Assembly (NCBI GenBank): GCA_964557575.1
Contig: CAZLBC010000111.1
Coordinates: 1-13,875, forward strand
Direction of reading: 5' to 3'
DNA: 13,875 nucleotides
Source: CAZLBC01 sp964557575
GTDB lineage: Bacteria > Planctomycetota > Phycisphaerae > SM23-33
In this document: positions 6,417 through 13,820 of the stretch, in pieces
Layout of the letters: each line of letters begins with the position of its first letter
Position numbering within the stretch: the stretch's first letter is position 1
The notes under the pieces: model-generated
Told to the model about the DNA's origin: nothing
Database searches by the model: none
The model's input: only the letters and a program-made list of their open reading frames with translations
Made by a program: the position numbers and the translations under genes

Positions 6417-7304
6417 AATGATCCCCTCGATCGCGTCGGCGAAGGGGGTGCGGCGGCCGATGCCGAGCGCCTCAAGGTCGCTGCAGTCCAGCCGGCAGTC
6501 GCGGGGGCGCGGCGCCCCGTCGGGCGGGGTCGGGTCGGGAACCAGCCCCCCGGGTGGCAGGCCGGCGAGCTTCGCCATGACCATGCCCATGTCATACTTG
6601 GTCATCGGCTCGTCTCCCGACCAGTGAAAAATCCCGTTGAATCCCGGGTCGGAACGCTTCTGCTCGATCATCTGCCGGCAGACGACGGCCACGTCGCCGG
6701 TGAGCGTGGGATACCGGGTCGCCCAGGCGTCGAGTTTCAGTTCCCCGTCGCCGGCCGCGACGATCTTCTCGAGGATGGCCGTCACCGCCGATTCCCCGGG
6801 GGTCTCCACGTCGCCGTAGAGGATGGGGACCCGGAGCACGGCGGCCGCCGCGGTGGTGTCGATAACGGCGTTTTCACCGTCCCGCTTGCTCCGCCCGTAC
6901 CGGTTGAGCGGATTGGTCTCGTCGCCGGGGCGGTAGGGAGGCGCGGTGCCGTCGAAGACGTAATCCGTGGAGAGGTAGACGATCCAGGCCCCCGCGTCGC
7001 GCGCGGCCGCGGCGAGCGTTCTGGTCGCCTCGACGTTCAGCTCCCGGGTAAGTTCCGGCTCGTTCTCGCAGATGTCCGGCCGCCGCTCGGCGGCGCTGTG
7101 CACGATGACGTCCGGTTTCGCCTCGTCGACGCACGTTCGAATGGCCGCGGTGTCCCGCAGGTCCAGCCACAGGAGGTCAGCCGCCGCCCGGCGGTACGCC
7201 GTCCCGGTGACCGCGAAGCCGCCCGCGGCCAGTTCCGTCATGATCGCCCGGCCGAGCAGGCCCGAGGCACCGGTCAGCAACACGTTCGTCTTCTCTGCAT
7301 TCAT
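6411..7304 (-). CDS. Extended SDR / RmlD-like protein resembling methionine adenosyltransferase 2 subunit beta
   Basis: A 297-aa NAD(P)-binding protein. The Rossmann motif TGASGLLGR is at 11-19, STDYVFDG at 112-119 and the SDR pair Tyr136-xxx-Lys140 (YGRSK) is intact. It belongs to the RmlD (dTDP-4-dehydrorhamnose reductase) superfamily. Several segments match what I recall of human MAT2B better than RmlD: HSAAERRPD (69-77), LRVPILYGDVE (157-167), VCRQ (208-211), FHWSGDEPMTKY (226-237) and LDCSDLEALGIGRRTPF (272-288). It could be a sugar-nucleotide reductase/epimerase or a MAT2B-like regulator. It starts three bases after the UXS stop, with GGAGAA inside the UXS end as ribosome-binding site, so the two are translationally coupled. 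The stop lies within a direct repeat. Confidence 0.9.
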   Translation of the reverse strand: MNAEKTNVLLTGASGLLGRAIMTELAAGGFAVTGTAYRRAAADLLWLDLRDTAAIRTCVDEAKPDVIVHSAAERRPDICENEPELTRELNVEATRTLAAAARDAGAWIVYLSTDYVFDGTAPPYRPGDETNPLNRYGRSKRDGENAVIDTTAAAAVLRVPILYGDVETPGESAVTAILEKIVAAGDGELKLDAWATRYPTLTGDVAVVCRQMIEQKRSDPGFNGIFHWSGDEPMTKYDMGMVMAKLAGLPPGGLVPDPTPPDGAPRPRDCRLDCSDLEALGIGRRTPFADAIEGIIH

Positions 7305-7307
7305 GGC

Positions 7308-8270
7308 CTATTCGTTCTCCCGGAGCAGCTTCTCGAAGTATGCGACCGTCTTGCGCAGGCCGGTTTCGAGGGAGGTGGCGGGTTCCCAGCCCAGTGTTTC
7401 CTTCGCCAGGGAAATGTCGGGGCGTCGCCGGCGCGGGTCGTCGGGGGGGAGCGGCTCGTGGATGATGTTCGAGCCGGCCCCGGTGATGTCGATGATCGTT
7501 TCGGCGAGTTGCCCGATCGTGCATTCGGTCGGGTTCCCGAGGTTGACCGGTCCGGTCACTGCGTCGGGGGTTTCCATGAGCCGCGCGAGCCCGTCCACCA
7601 GGTCGTCGACGTAGCAGAAGCTCCGGGTCTGTGATCCGTCCCCGAAGACGGTGATGTCCTTGCCGGCCAGTGCCTGCATGATGAAGTTGCTGACCACCCG
7701 CCCGTCGTTGGGATGCATGCGCGGGCCGTAGGTATTGAAGATGCGGGCGACCTTGACGGCCAGGTTGTGCTGTCGATGATAGTCGAAAAAGAGCGTCTCG
7801 GCGCACCGCTTTCCCTCGTCGTAGCAGGAGCGGGTGCCGATCGGGTTGACGTGGCCGCGGTACTCCTCCCGCTGGGGGTGGACCTCGGGGTCGCCGTATA
7901 CCTCGGACGTCGAGGCCTGGAGAATCTTCGCCCCCACCCGCTTGGCGAGCCCCAGCATGTTGATCGACCCGTGGACGCTGGTCTTGGTGGTCTGGACCGG
8001 GTCGAGCTGGTAGTGGATCGGCGAGGCGGGACACGCGAGATTGAAGATCTCGTCGACTTCCACGTAGAGCGGAAAGCAGACATCGTGCCGCAGTATCTCG
8101 AAGAAGGGGTTGTCCATCAGGCCGACGAGGTTGGCCCGCCTGCCGGTATAGAAATTATCGGCGCAGATCACCTCGTGGCCGTCATTGAGAAGCCGCCGAC
8201 AGAGGTGCGAGCCGATAAAACCGGCGCCGCCGGTAACCAGTATCCGCTTGCTGAATCCGTAGTTTTTCAT
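7308..8270 (-). CDS. UDP-glucuronate decarboxylase (UDP-xylose synthase)
   Basis: A 320-aa extended SDR that converts UDP-glucuronate to UDP-xylose with tightly bound NAD. It carries TGGAGFIGS (13-21), NLACPASPIHYQ (77-88), the catalytic region STSEVYGDP (120-128) with Glu123, and CYDEGKR (149-155) with Tyr150-xxx-Lys154. FFDYHRQH (161-168) and RIFNTYGPRM (176-185) are also diagnostic of the UXS family. Length is that of the soluble bacterial enzymes; there is no membrane anchor. One deviation is Arg138 in EEYRGHVNPIG, where most UXS have Trp. First gene of a two-gene minus-strand operon; the product would feed surface polysaccharide or glycan synthesis. The ribosome-binding site ACGGAG is rather distant (11 bases). 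A promoter lies at 8372-8400. Confidence 0.95.
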   Translation of the reverse strand: MKNYGFSKRILVTGGAGFIGSHLCRRLLNDGHEVICADNFYTGRRANLVGLMDNPFFEILRHDVCFPLYVEVDEIFNLACPASPIHYQLDPVQTTKTSVHGSINMLGLAKRVGAKILQASTSEVYGDPEVHPQREEYRGHVNPIGTRSCYDEGKRCAETLFFDYHRQHNLAVKVARIFNTYGPRMHPNDGRVVSNFIMQALAGKDITVFGDGSQTRSFCYVDDLVDGLARLMETPDAVTGPVNLGNPTECTIGQLAETIIDITGAGSNIIHEPLPPDDPRRRRPDISLAKETLGWEPATSLETGLRKTVAYFEKLLRENE

Positions 8271-8294
8271 TCGCGCCCGCGCTCCGTTGTTGCT

Positions 8295-8338
8295 GCGGAA
8301 AAGGGGATTGCCCGATGCGGACGGTCCCCTTTTTCCGC
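8295..8338. other. Long stem-loop in the UXS leader
   Basis: Arms GCGGAAAAGGGGA (8295-8307) and TCCCCTTTTTCCGC (8325-8338) pair over 13 bp with one bulged base. The 17-nt loop contains a small CCG-ATG-CGG hairpin (8312-8320). It lies in the predicted leader of the UXS operon on the minus strand. It could be a leader structure, an attenuator, or a transcription end for the upstream sulfatase. The T-run is inside the stem, so it is not a standard intrinsic terminator. Confidence 0.6.
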
Positions 8339-8371
8339 CGCGTGTTAATCCGTCTCGTGATGTCGTGCGGA

Positions 8372-8400
8372 AGTATACCCCCGTTCCGCCGGGGGAGCAA
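8372..8400 (-). promoter_or_regulatory. Sigma70-like promoter of the UXS operon with a dyad filling the spacer
   Basis: On the minus strand, TTGCTC (8395-8400) and TATACT (8372-8377) are separated by 17 bp. The spacer is almost entirely an inverted repeat, CCCCCG (8378-8383) against CGGGGG (8390-8395). Predicted start is near 8365, giving a leader of about 95 nt. The dyad could be an operator or a hairpin at the end of the sulfatase transcript. Confidence 0.55.
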
Positions 8401-8416
8401 GGACAAGACCGCGGCC

Positions 8417-9820
8417 CTACTTCACCAGCCGCTTATCGCAGATCTTCTTGAGCGCGGCGCACCGCGTGCGCATCTTCGCCAGGATGTCGGCGTATTTCGG
8501 GTCGCCTGCGAAGTTTTTAAACTGGTCCGGATCGGTTTCCAGGTCGTGCAGGAACTCATGCGGCGGTGACTGTTCGAAATACTTCGCGTAGACGTAGCGG
8601 CTGCCGCGCACCCCCTCCCACTTCGGTATGGCCTTGTGGTTCATCAGGTGTTCGCAGAAGAAGTCCTCTCGCCAGCCGGAGGGCGTTCTGCCGGCGAGAA
8701 GGGGCAGGAGGCTGCGGCCGCGGTAGTGTTTCGGGACGTCAGCCCCGGCGAGGTCCAGCATCGTGGCGGTGATGTCGATGTTCAGGGCCATCGCCTTGCT
8801 GACGATACCCCGCTTTCCGGCGTCGGCCCGGGGGTCGGCGATGATGAGGGGGACCCGCAGGGACTGCTCGTAGTGCGACCACTTGCCGGCAAAGCCCCGG
8901 TCGCCCATGTAGTAGCCGTTGTCGCCCGCGTAGATCAGCACGGTGTTGTCGGCGAGTCCCTTCTCCTCCAAGGCCTTCAGGACCCGGCCGATCGCCCGGT
9001 CGACGCCGCTGATCATGCGGAAGTACGCCCGCATGTTCTTCTTGTATTTTTCCGGGGTGTCCCACCGCCAGAAGTAGCGCTGCCGGTTCAGCGACTTCTT
9101 CAGGAAGTCCGGCTGGCTTTCGAATATCTGCGGGTTGCCGAGCCGGGGCGGGGCGGGGTCGATGTCCTCGTACATCCCGTCGACCGCCTTCGGCCAGGGA
9201 TAGTGATCTTTCTTGTCGCGGTCCTCGGCGTGCACGGCGTTGAAGCTGATCGACAGGCAGAAGGGCGTGTCCGCCGGATTGCTTTCGATGAATTCCTGCG
9301 CCCGGTCGGCCGACAGCTCGGTGATGTGTCGCTTCGAGCCGTCCGGCTGCTTCTTGAAATAGGGGTTCCGGTTCAGCGGCTTGAAGAAATCGAAGATCGT
9401 CTTCTTGCCGCCCTTCATGTTGACACCGTACTTCCCGATGAACCCGGTGCGGTATCCCTCCCGTTTCAGGATCGCCGGGTAGCTTGCGGCGGTGTACCGG
9501 GCGGGCACCGGCGGCTTGCCGAACGTGTACCCGTGGGCCCGCTCGTGGACGCCCGTGAAGACCGAGGCGCGGCTGGCGGCGCAGATCGACGTGGTCACGA
9601 AGGCGTTTTTGAACCGGACGCCCCGGCGGGCAATCCCGTCGATCACCGGCGTCTTCAGGACCGGGTGTCCGGCGCAGCCGAGGGTGTCGTCGCGCTGGTC
9701 GTCGACGAAGAAGAAGACGATGTTCGGTGGTGTGCCGTGTGCGGCCGCGGCCGTGCCCGCCGCCGGGAGCGCGGCGGTAACGGCCGCCGTCCTGAGAAAG
9801 TCTCTCCTGCGCATGGTCAT
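8417..9820 (-). CDS. Tat-exported type I sulfatase
   Basis: A 467-aa member of the alkaline-phosphatase-fold sulfatases that hydrolyse sulfate esters, needing a formylglycine made post-translationally. The N-terminus RRRDFLR with a hydrophobic stretch to about residue 27 is a twin-arginine signal, so it acts outside the cytoplasm. Metal-site residues Asp40-Asp41 (FFVDDQR), the formylglycine Cys80 and Arg84 in CAASRASVFTG, Lys130 (GKYG), His197, Asp300-Asn301 (YAGDNGYYMGDRG) and Lys313 (GKW) are all present. The modification motif has Ala instead of Pro at its third position. GAGGAG seven bases before 9820 fixes the start; upstream in-frame codons are non-coding. The substrate cannot be told from sequence. 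No maturase (FGE) or other sulfatase is in the window. Confidence 0.94.
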   Translation of the reverse strand: MTMRRRDFLRTAAVTAALPAAGTAAAAHGTPPNIVFFFVDDQRDDTLGCAGHPVLKTPVIDGIARRGVRFKNAFVTTSICAASRASVFTGVHERAHGYTFGKPPVPARYTAASYPAILKREGYRTGFIGKYGVNMKGGKKTIFDFFKPLNRNPYFKKQPDGSKRHITELSADRAQEFIESNPADTPFCLSISFNAVHAEDRDKKDHYPWPKAVDGMYEDIDPAPPRLGNPQIFESQPDFLKKSLNRQRYFWRWDTPEKYKKNMRAYFRMISGVDRAIGRVLKALEEKGLADNTVLIYAGDNGYYMGDRGFAGKWSHYEQSLRVPLIIADPRADAGKRGIVSKAMALNIDITATMLDLAGADVPKHYRGRSLLPLLAGRTPSGWREDFFCEHLMNHKAIPKWEGVRGSRYVYAKYFEQSPPHEFLHDLETDPDQFKNFAGDPKYADILAKMRTRCAALKKICDKRLVK

Positions 9821-9869
9821 GGTTTTTCTCCTCGGGATCCATGTGGATGGTTTTTCGATACGCTGAGCG

Positions 9870-9898
9870 ATTGTAACCGCAAAGGCGGGCCGGTTCCA
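9870..9898 (-). promoter_or_regulatory. Putative sulfatase promoter
   Basis: On the minus strand, a good -10 TACAAT (9870-9875) is preceded at 17 bp by TGGAAC (9893-9898), a poor -35. A weak -35 next to paired direct repeats fits an activator-dependent promoter. Predicted leader is about 45 nt before the ATG at 9820. Confidence 0.45.
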
Positions 9899-9900
9899 CC

Positions 9901-9932
9901 ACGATCGGGCCAACCGGTAGTACGATCGGGCC
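9901..9932. repeat. Pair of 11-bp direct repeats beside the sulfatase promoter
   Basis: ACGATCGGGCC occurs at 9901-9911 and again at 9922-9932, a period of 21 bp or two helical turns. Each copy holds the palindrome CGATCG, and ACCGGT lies between them (9913-9918). The pair ends two bases from the predicted -35, the usual place for an activator site. The regulator is not known. Confidence 0.55.
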
Positions 9933-9941
9933 TGCGGCGCT

Positions 9942-11321
9942 TCACGTGTGCACCAGGTTCCAGTTGTAGTCCCGCTCGCGGGTGACGGCCAGCTCGGGGT
10001 TCCCGTCCGGCGGGGAGACCGGCAGGTCGAGATCGAACGATTCGCCGCCGTCCGGTTTCCGGCCGGCCGGCGCCGTATCGGCCGGCGGCGCCAGTTCCCG
10101 GTCTGTCTCCGATACCGCGCCGTCGGGGAGGTGGACGCGTATGCGCCGGCCGTCGGCCGCGCGTCCCAGGAGCGTGTCCCGGTTCGTGTTGTCGTATTCC
10201 ACCGTCAGCATCCAGCGGCCGTTGCCGGGCACGGCCAGCAGTCCTGCCGCGTCCCGCATGCCGGGTATGCCGGGTGCGTGATCGAGATTCAACACCAGGC
10301 TGCAGAACACGTCGGCTGCCGGTGTCGGATCGAACTCGACCGCGCAGTATCCGCCGGTGAGAGGGCTCACCCGGACAGTGTATTGTCGGGTGTTCCGGGC
10401 GCCGGCCGCCCGGGAGTATCCGCGGAGCACCTTCTTGACCAGATCCGGCGAATCGCAGCGCACCAGGATGCGATCCGGGCCGCCCGCGGAGAGTGCGCCG
10501 CCGCCGGGCGGCGGTTCCGCCGGCGCAGTGCCGTAGTTGAGCTGGTTCCGCGCGATCCTGGTGCGGTCGTCGTCGCCGACGAGGGCCTTGATTACGGGGG
10601 CGCCGCCGCGGTAGCGGGAAAGGGCGCGTATCGCCGCCTGCCGGCGCGGGTCGCCGTCGGGAAACGCGCCGTTGAACGCGCGGGCCGTCTTCCGGGCGGC
10701 CCGGGCGTTGAGAGACGTAATCAGGTTTATGATCACGATAAAGAGGCCGAGCCCGCTGAGCAGCGACTGCCACCAGGGGACGGCGAACAGGATCCAGAGC
10801 CCGGGAAAGAGCAGGGGGGCCGCCACCATGAATACGAGAAACGAGGCGCCGAACGACCGCTCGGATCGGGTGGTATACATGGCAGCGAAACCGCGGGCCC
10901 GGTCCTCGACGGGATCCCGGCCGGCGAGGATCGCCTCGGCCAGTGCGCACTGCCGGCGGTTCGGAAAAACAGTCGCCGCGAGCAGTGACTCGGCTTCCTT
11001 CCGGTGCGCGTCTTCCGGGAACCGGTCCCGGAACGCCGTCACCTGCCGCCTGACCTCGCGCCGGAGCTTCCCGGCGTCGGGGCCGAGGATGCCGGCAAGG
11101 GCAATGAAGTACCAGGCGGCGGCCGGCAGGGCCTGCCACCAGGCGAACCAGGGAGTCATCGCGAGGCCCGGAACGAGAAGGAGCGTTGAAATCAGCGTAA
11201 AGACCGCTTTCCGGCGGTCCGCCGTTTGGAATCCCTGTTGGAAACCGGCGAGAAATTCCCGCAGTCTCTCTTCAACACGGTGATTCATATCGCGTTCCGG
11301 TTGTCGTGTTTCCGTGTTCAT
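9942..11321 (-). CDS. Unrecognised membrane protein with internally duplicated two-helix module
   Basis: A 459-aa protein of no family I recognise. It has hydrophobic hairpins at about 39-80 and 158-202. Each is followed by a basic helix and a similar motif: FRDRFPEDAHRKEAESLLA (97-115) and FNGAFPDGDPRRQAAIRAL (216-234). Both hairpins also share a PW…WWQ or PWWQ turn (57-63 and 182-185), so the N-terminal half is a tandem duplication. Residues about 260-460 are soluble, rich in beta-like and Pro/Gly segments (YTVRVSP, YCAVEFD, RWMLTVEYDN). The preceding gene ends 27 bases upstream, so the two likely form an operon. The start is uncertain: ATG at 11321 has GGAGG about 22 bases away, and ATG at 11288 is an alternative with a weak site. 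No catalytic motif was seen. Confidence 0.8.
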   Translation of the reverse strand: MNTETRQPERDMNHRVEERLREFLAGFQQGFQTADRRKAVFTLISTLLLVPGLAMTPWFAWWQALPAAAWYFIALAGILGPDAGKLRREVRRQVTAFRDRFPEDAHRKEAESLLAATVFPNRRQCALAEAILAGRDPVEDRARGFAAMYTTRSERSFGASFLVFMVAAPLLFPGLWILFAVPWWQSLLSGLGLFIVIINLITSLNARAARKTARAFNGAFPDGDPRRQAAIRALSRYRGGAPVIKALVGDDDRTRIARNQLNYGTAPAEPPPGGGALSAGGPDRILVRCDSPDLVKKVLRGYSRAAGARNTRQYTVRVSPLTGGYCAVEFDPTPAADVFCSLVLNLDHAPGIPGMRDAAGLLAVPGNGRWMLTVEYDNTNRDTLLGRAADGRRIRVHLPDGAVSETDRELAPPADTAPAGRKPDGGESFDLDLPVSPPDGNPELAVTRERDYNWNLVHT

Positions 11322-11348
11322 CCATGCATACGGACCGGAGGCGACCTC

Positions 11349-13820
11349 CTACCGCGGCCCTTTCTTGTTGAGTTCCCTCATGTTTTTCTTCACCCGTTCC
11401 TGCCGCAGTCGCTTCATTTTTTCCCGTATCAGCTCCTGCCGCCGCGTTCCTTCCGGTTTTTTCTCCTTCTCCCGCATCTTCTGTTTCATCTCCCGGTAGC
11501 GCATGGCGGCGATGTACTGCCGTACCGCGCCGGCCTGCTGGACCAGGTCCCACCGCCGGATGCTCATGCGGCACTCACCCGTGATCTGCAGGGAGGGGTG
11601 GCTGATGCCGGCCTCGAGAAGTCCCCCGGTCGCGGCGTGGTAAATGGCGGGTTTCGTGCCGAACCGAACGGGTGCTCCGCCGGCGATCCGCAACTGCAGG
11701 TAGTACTTGTCGCCCTTCCCGTCGGGGCCGATCAGCTCCGTCTGGCCCGGTACCCGCCAGCCCCGCTCACCGTAGGGCCTGTTGGCGTCGACCCGGTAGT
11801 ACTGGCCGGCCTCGACGGTGCCGACAGGTACCCACTTGACGGTGCCGGGCAGTTCCACCCGCGTGCTGTGCCATAGCGGGCCGGGCCCGTCGGATGGCGT
11901 TTTTTCCGGCAGGGCGGTCAGCGAGACCCGCGCGAACCCGTAGTTGTCGTTGAACTCGTCGCCCTCCTGGTCGGACATGCCCAGGTAGAGCGGGCCCGCC
12001 CGTTCGGCTTCCAGGATGCTGTCTTCCTGCAATCGAAACGGCGTCCCGTCGCCGATCCACCCCTGGAGGTGGTACTTGCCGTCCGGCGACCCGGAGGCCT
12101 TGACCTTTGCACGTTCGCTGAATCCGTGATACCAGTAGCCGAAACCATGTTTTACCTGGTATTTGCCCTCCTTTTCGACCCGGCCGGCCAGCGTGCCGGG
12201 CAGTGCCGCCGGCACGCGGAAGTAAGAGAGGTGGTCGATAACGGGGACGTGTTTCTCGGCGTACGCGCGATCTTCGGCCGGGGACCGTACCGTCCCCTCC
12301 CCGCTTTCGATGTACAGGGCGGGTTCCCGGAACGTCGCACTGCCGCGCTCGGTGCTCATGCTGATCAGGGGGATCCCCCAGTGCCGGTCGAGGTCGTCCG
12401 TGTCGCCTTGCCACGATATGATCTTCCGGCCGCCGATCGCGGCGAGGAGTTTGACGTCGCCGTTGTCGTGGACGACGGTCACCTCTATGCCGTACGTTCC
12501 GGCGGGCGGCAGGCGATCGGGGAACCTGACGTGCGTTTTGTTGGTGCGTTCGATCCATTCGAGTCCGTTGATCGGGCCGAAACCGGCCATGACGGGGCTG
12601 AAACCAAATTTCACGATGTGTTCCCGCCCCACCGGCAGCTCCATCGTGGCCCCGTACGCGACGCTCTTCCCGGCGACACCCACCCGGAAGCGGTAGCTCC
12701 CCGTCGGCGTGACGGGAAAGACCGTGAAGCTGGTTTCCCCTTCCCGTGGTTCGGCCATGATCACCGCGCGTCCCTCGCGCACCACCGTGCCCTGCGTCAG
12801 GGCCCATTCCGGGTCGAAGTACGGCATCAGGTCGACCCAGGTCTTCGTCTTGACGCTTCCCGGGGGCGTGTACCCGAGGGCCTCCAGGTTCTGCTCGACC
12901 CGCCTCAGGGCGAGCTTCGCCTTGAGCGTGTCGACGCTCTCGAGCTCGCCGGACCCGATCGCCCGGTCGTAGCACGCCTTCGCCCGCGCAAGGACGTTCA
13001 GCTTCCCCGAGCCGGAAGCGCTCTTGGAGATGTCTTCCAGCCATTTGGCCAGTTCCAGGCAGTCCGACGCCGATATGTCCGCCGGGTCCTTCGTCGCCAT
13101 CGGTATACAGGTCTGGAGCATCAGGTCTTCGCAGCCCGGCAGGAGCTTCTGCGCCGCGACCGGGTCGTTCAGATCAATAAAGCAGGCGAGGATAAGCTTC
13201 TTGAGGCTCTCCTGGTCGTCGGGGTTCTTCTCGACGGCGGCCTTCAGCACCTTGATCTTGCTTTCCAGCACCATCTTCGACCGGGCATCCGCTATTGTCG
13301 CGGTGATGCTGCCCTTGGCGGACTGGTCGTTGACGAACGCCGCGAGCCGCAGGGCCTCGGAGTAGAGCGGTATCGCCGCGGAGGGAGTACCCGCGGCGAC
13401 CTTCGCGTCACCCGCCGCGACCAGCGCCTTCATGAGCCCGGCGGCGGCCGCCTTGCGGTCCTCCGTCGTCCGCGCACGGGAATACTTCAGCCGCCACAAT
13501 CGCGTCCGCCTTTCGTCGATGTCGGCTTTCGACACCCCGTCGAGCCCTTCCAGCTCGTCCAGGGCCTTCATGGCGACGTCGTACCCGGCGGGGAGCTTGA
13601 GGCCATAGTCGTAGGCCTTTTCGTAGAAGGCCTTCTGCACCGCGGGAGTGTCGTCGAGGGCGGCGGCTGCGTCTATGAGCTTCTCGGCCCGCTCGGCGTC
13701 GTTTCTCGCCGATTCGGTGACCGTCTTGACCAGTTCATCGATCTCGTCCGTTTCGGCGGAAAGACAGACCACCGGCAGCGCCGCGATCGCTACGCATACA
13801 AACAGCGTCAACCGTTTCAT
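11349..13820 (-). CDS. Secreted multidomain protein, planctomycete-type, with tandem LecA-like beta-sandwich segments
   Basis: An 823-aa protein with a signal peptide (1-22, cleavage near CLSA). Residues about 24-315 are helical, TPR-like, with LNDPVAAQKLLPGCEDLML (217-235) and LARAKACYDRAI (277-288) as in planctomycete repeat proteins. Residues about 325-510 form a beta-sandwich starting TWVDLMPYFDP (327-337), with ISWQGDTDDL (468-477), like DUF1080/LamG-type domains. Residues about 535-635 and 655-755 resemble galactose-binding LecA-like domains: GSPDGKYHL (577-585), GPLYLGMSDQEGDEFNDNYG (609-628), then GPDGKGDKYYL (698-708) and GGLLEAGI. The tail (774-823) is a highly basic, charged helix. 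GAGGAG eight bases upstream supports the start. Probably binds glycans or cell-wall material in the envelope; no catalytic residues are evident. Confidence 0.85.
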   Translation of the reverse strand: MKRLTLFVCVAIAALPVVCLSAETDEIDELVKTVTESARNDAERAEKLIDAAAALDDTPAVQKAFYEKAYDYGLKLPAGYDVAMKALDELEGLDGVSKADIDERRTRLWRLKYSRARTTEDRKAAAAGLMKALVAAGDAKVAAGTPSAAIPLYSEALRLAAFVNDQSAKGSITATIADARSKMVLESKIKVLKAAVEKNPDDQESLKKLILACFIDLNDPVAAQKLLPGCEDLMLQTCIPMATKDPADISASDCLELAKWLEDISKSASGSGKLNVLARAKACYDRAIGSGELESVDTLKAKLALRRVEQNLEALGYTPPGSVKTKTWVDLMPYFDPEWALTQGTVVREGRAVIMAEPREGETSFTVFPVTPTGSYRFRVGVAGKSVAYGATMELPVGREHIVKFGFSPVMAGFGPINGLEWIERTNKTHVRFPDRLPPAGTYGIEVTVVHDNGDVKLLAAIGGRKIISWQGDTDDLDRHWGIPLISMSTERGSATFREPALYIESGEGTVRSPAEDRAYAEKHVPVIDHLSYFRVPAALPGTLAGRVEKEGKYQVKHGFGYWYHGFSERAKVKASGSPDGKYHLQGWIGDGTPFRLQEDSILEAERAGPLYLGMSDQEGDEFNDNYGFARVSLTALPEKTPSDGPGPLWHSTRVELPGTVKWVPVGTVEAGQYYRVDANRPYGERGWRVPGQTELIGPDGKGDKYYLQLRIAGGAPVRFGTKPAIYHAATGGLLEAGISHPSLQITGECRMSIRRWDLVQQAGAVRQYIAAMRYREMKQKMREKEKKPEGTRRQELIREKMKRLRQERVKKNMRELNKKGPR

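Noticed and set aside
5590..6420. CRISPR array, tRNA or integron attC site
   Set aside because: There is no regularly spaced repeat series, only one duplicated 15-mer. No cloverleaf and no attC-type GTTRRRY/RYYYAAC pairs were found.
6297..7634. Plus-strand open frame of 445 codons
   Set aside because: It is antisense to the MAT2B-like and UXS genes, both confirmed by strong family motifs.
8417..9820. Sulfatase inactive because of CAASR instead of CxPSR
   Set aside because: Ala is accepted at the third position by the formylglycine-generating enzyme, and all metal-site residues are present.
9821..9913. Upstream extension of the sulfatase to an ATG at 9913
   Set aside because: It would bury the twin-arginine signal 31 residues inside. 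GAGGAG with ideal spacing precedes 9820, and the stretch contains the predicted -10.
8636..9985. Plus-strand open frame of 449 codons
   Set aside because: It is antisense to the sulfatase, with shadow-type composition and no ribosome-binding site.
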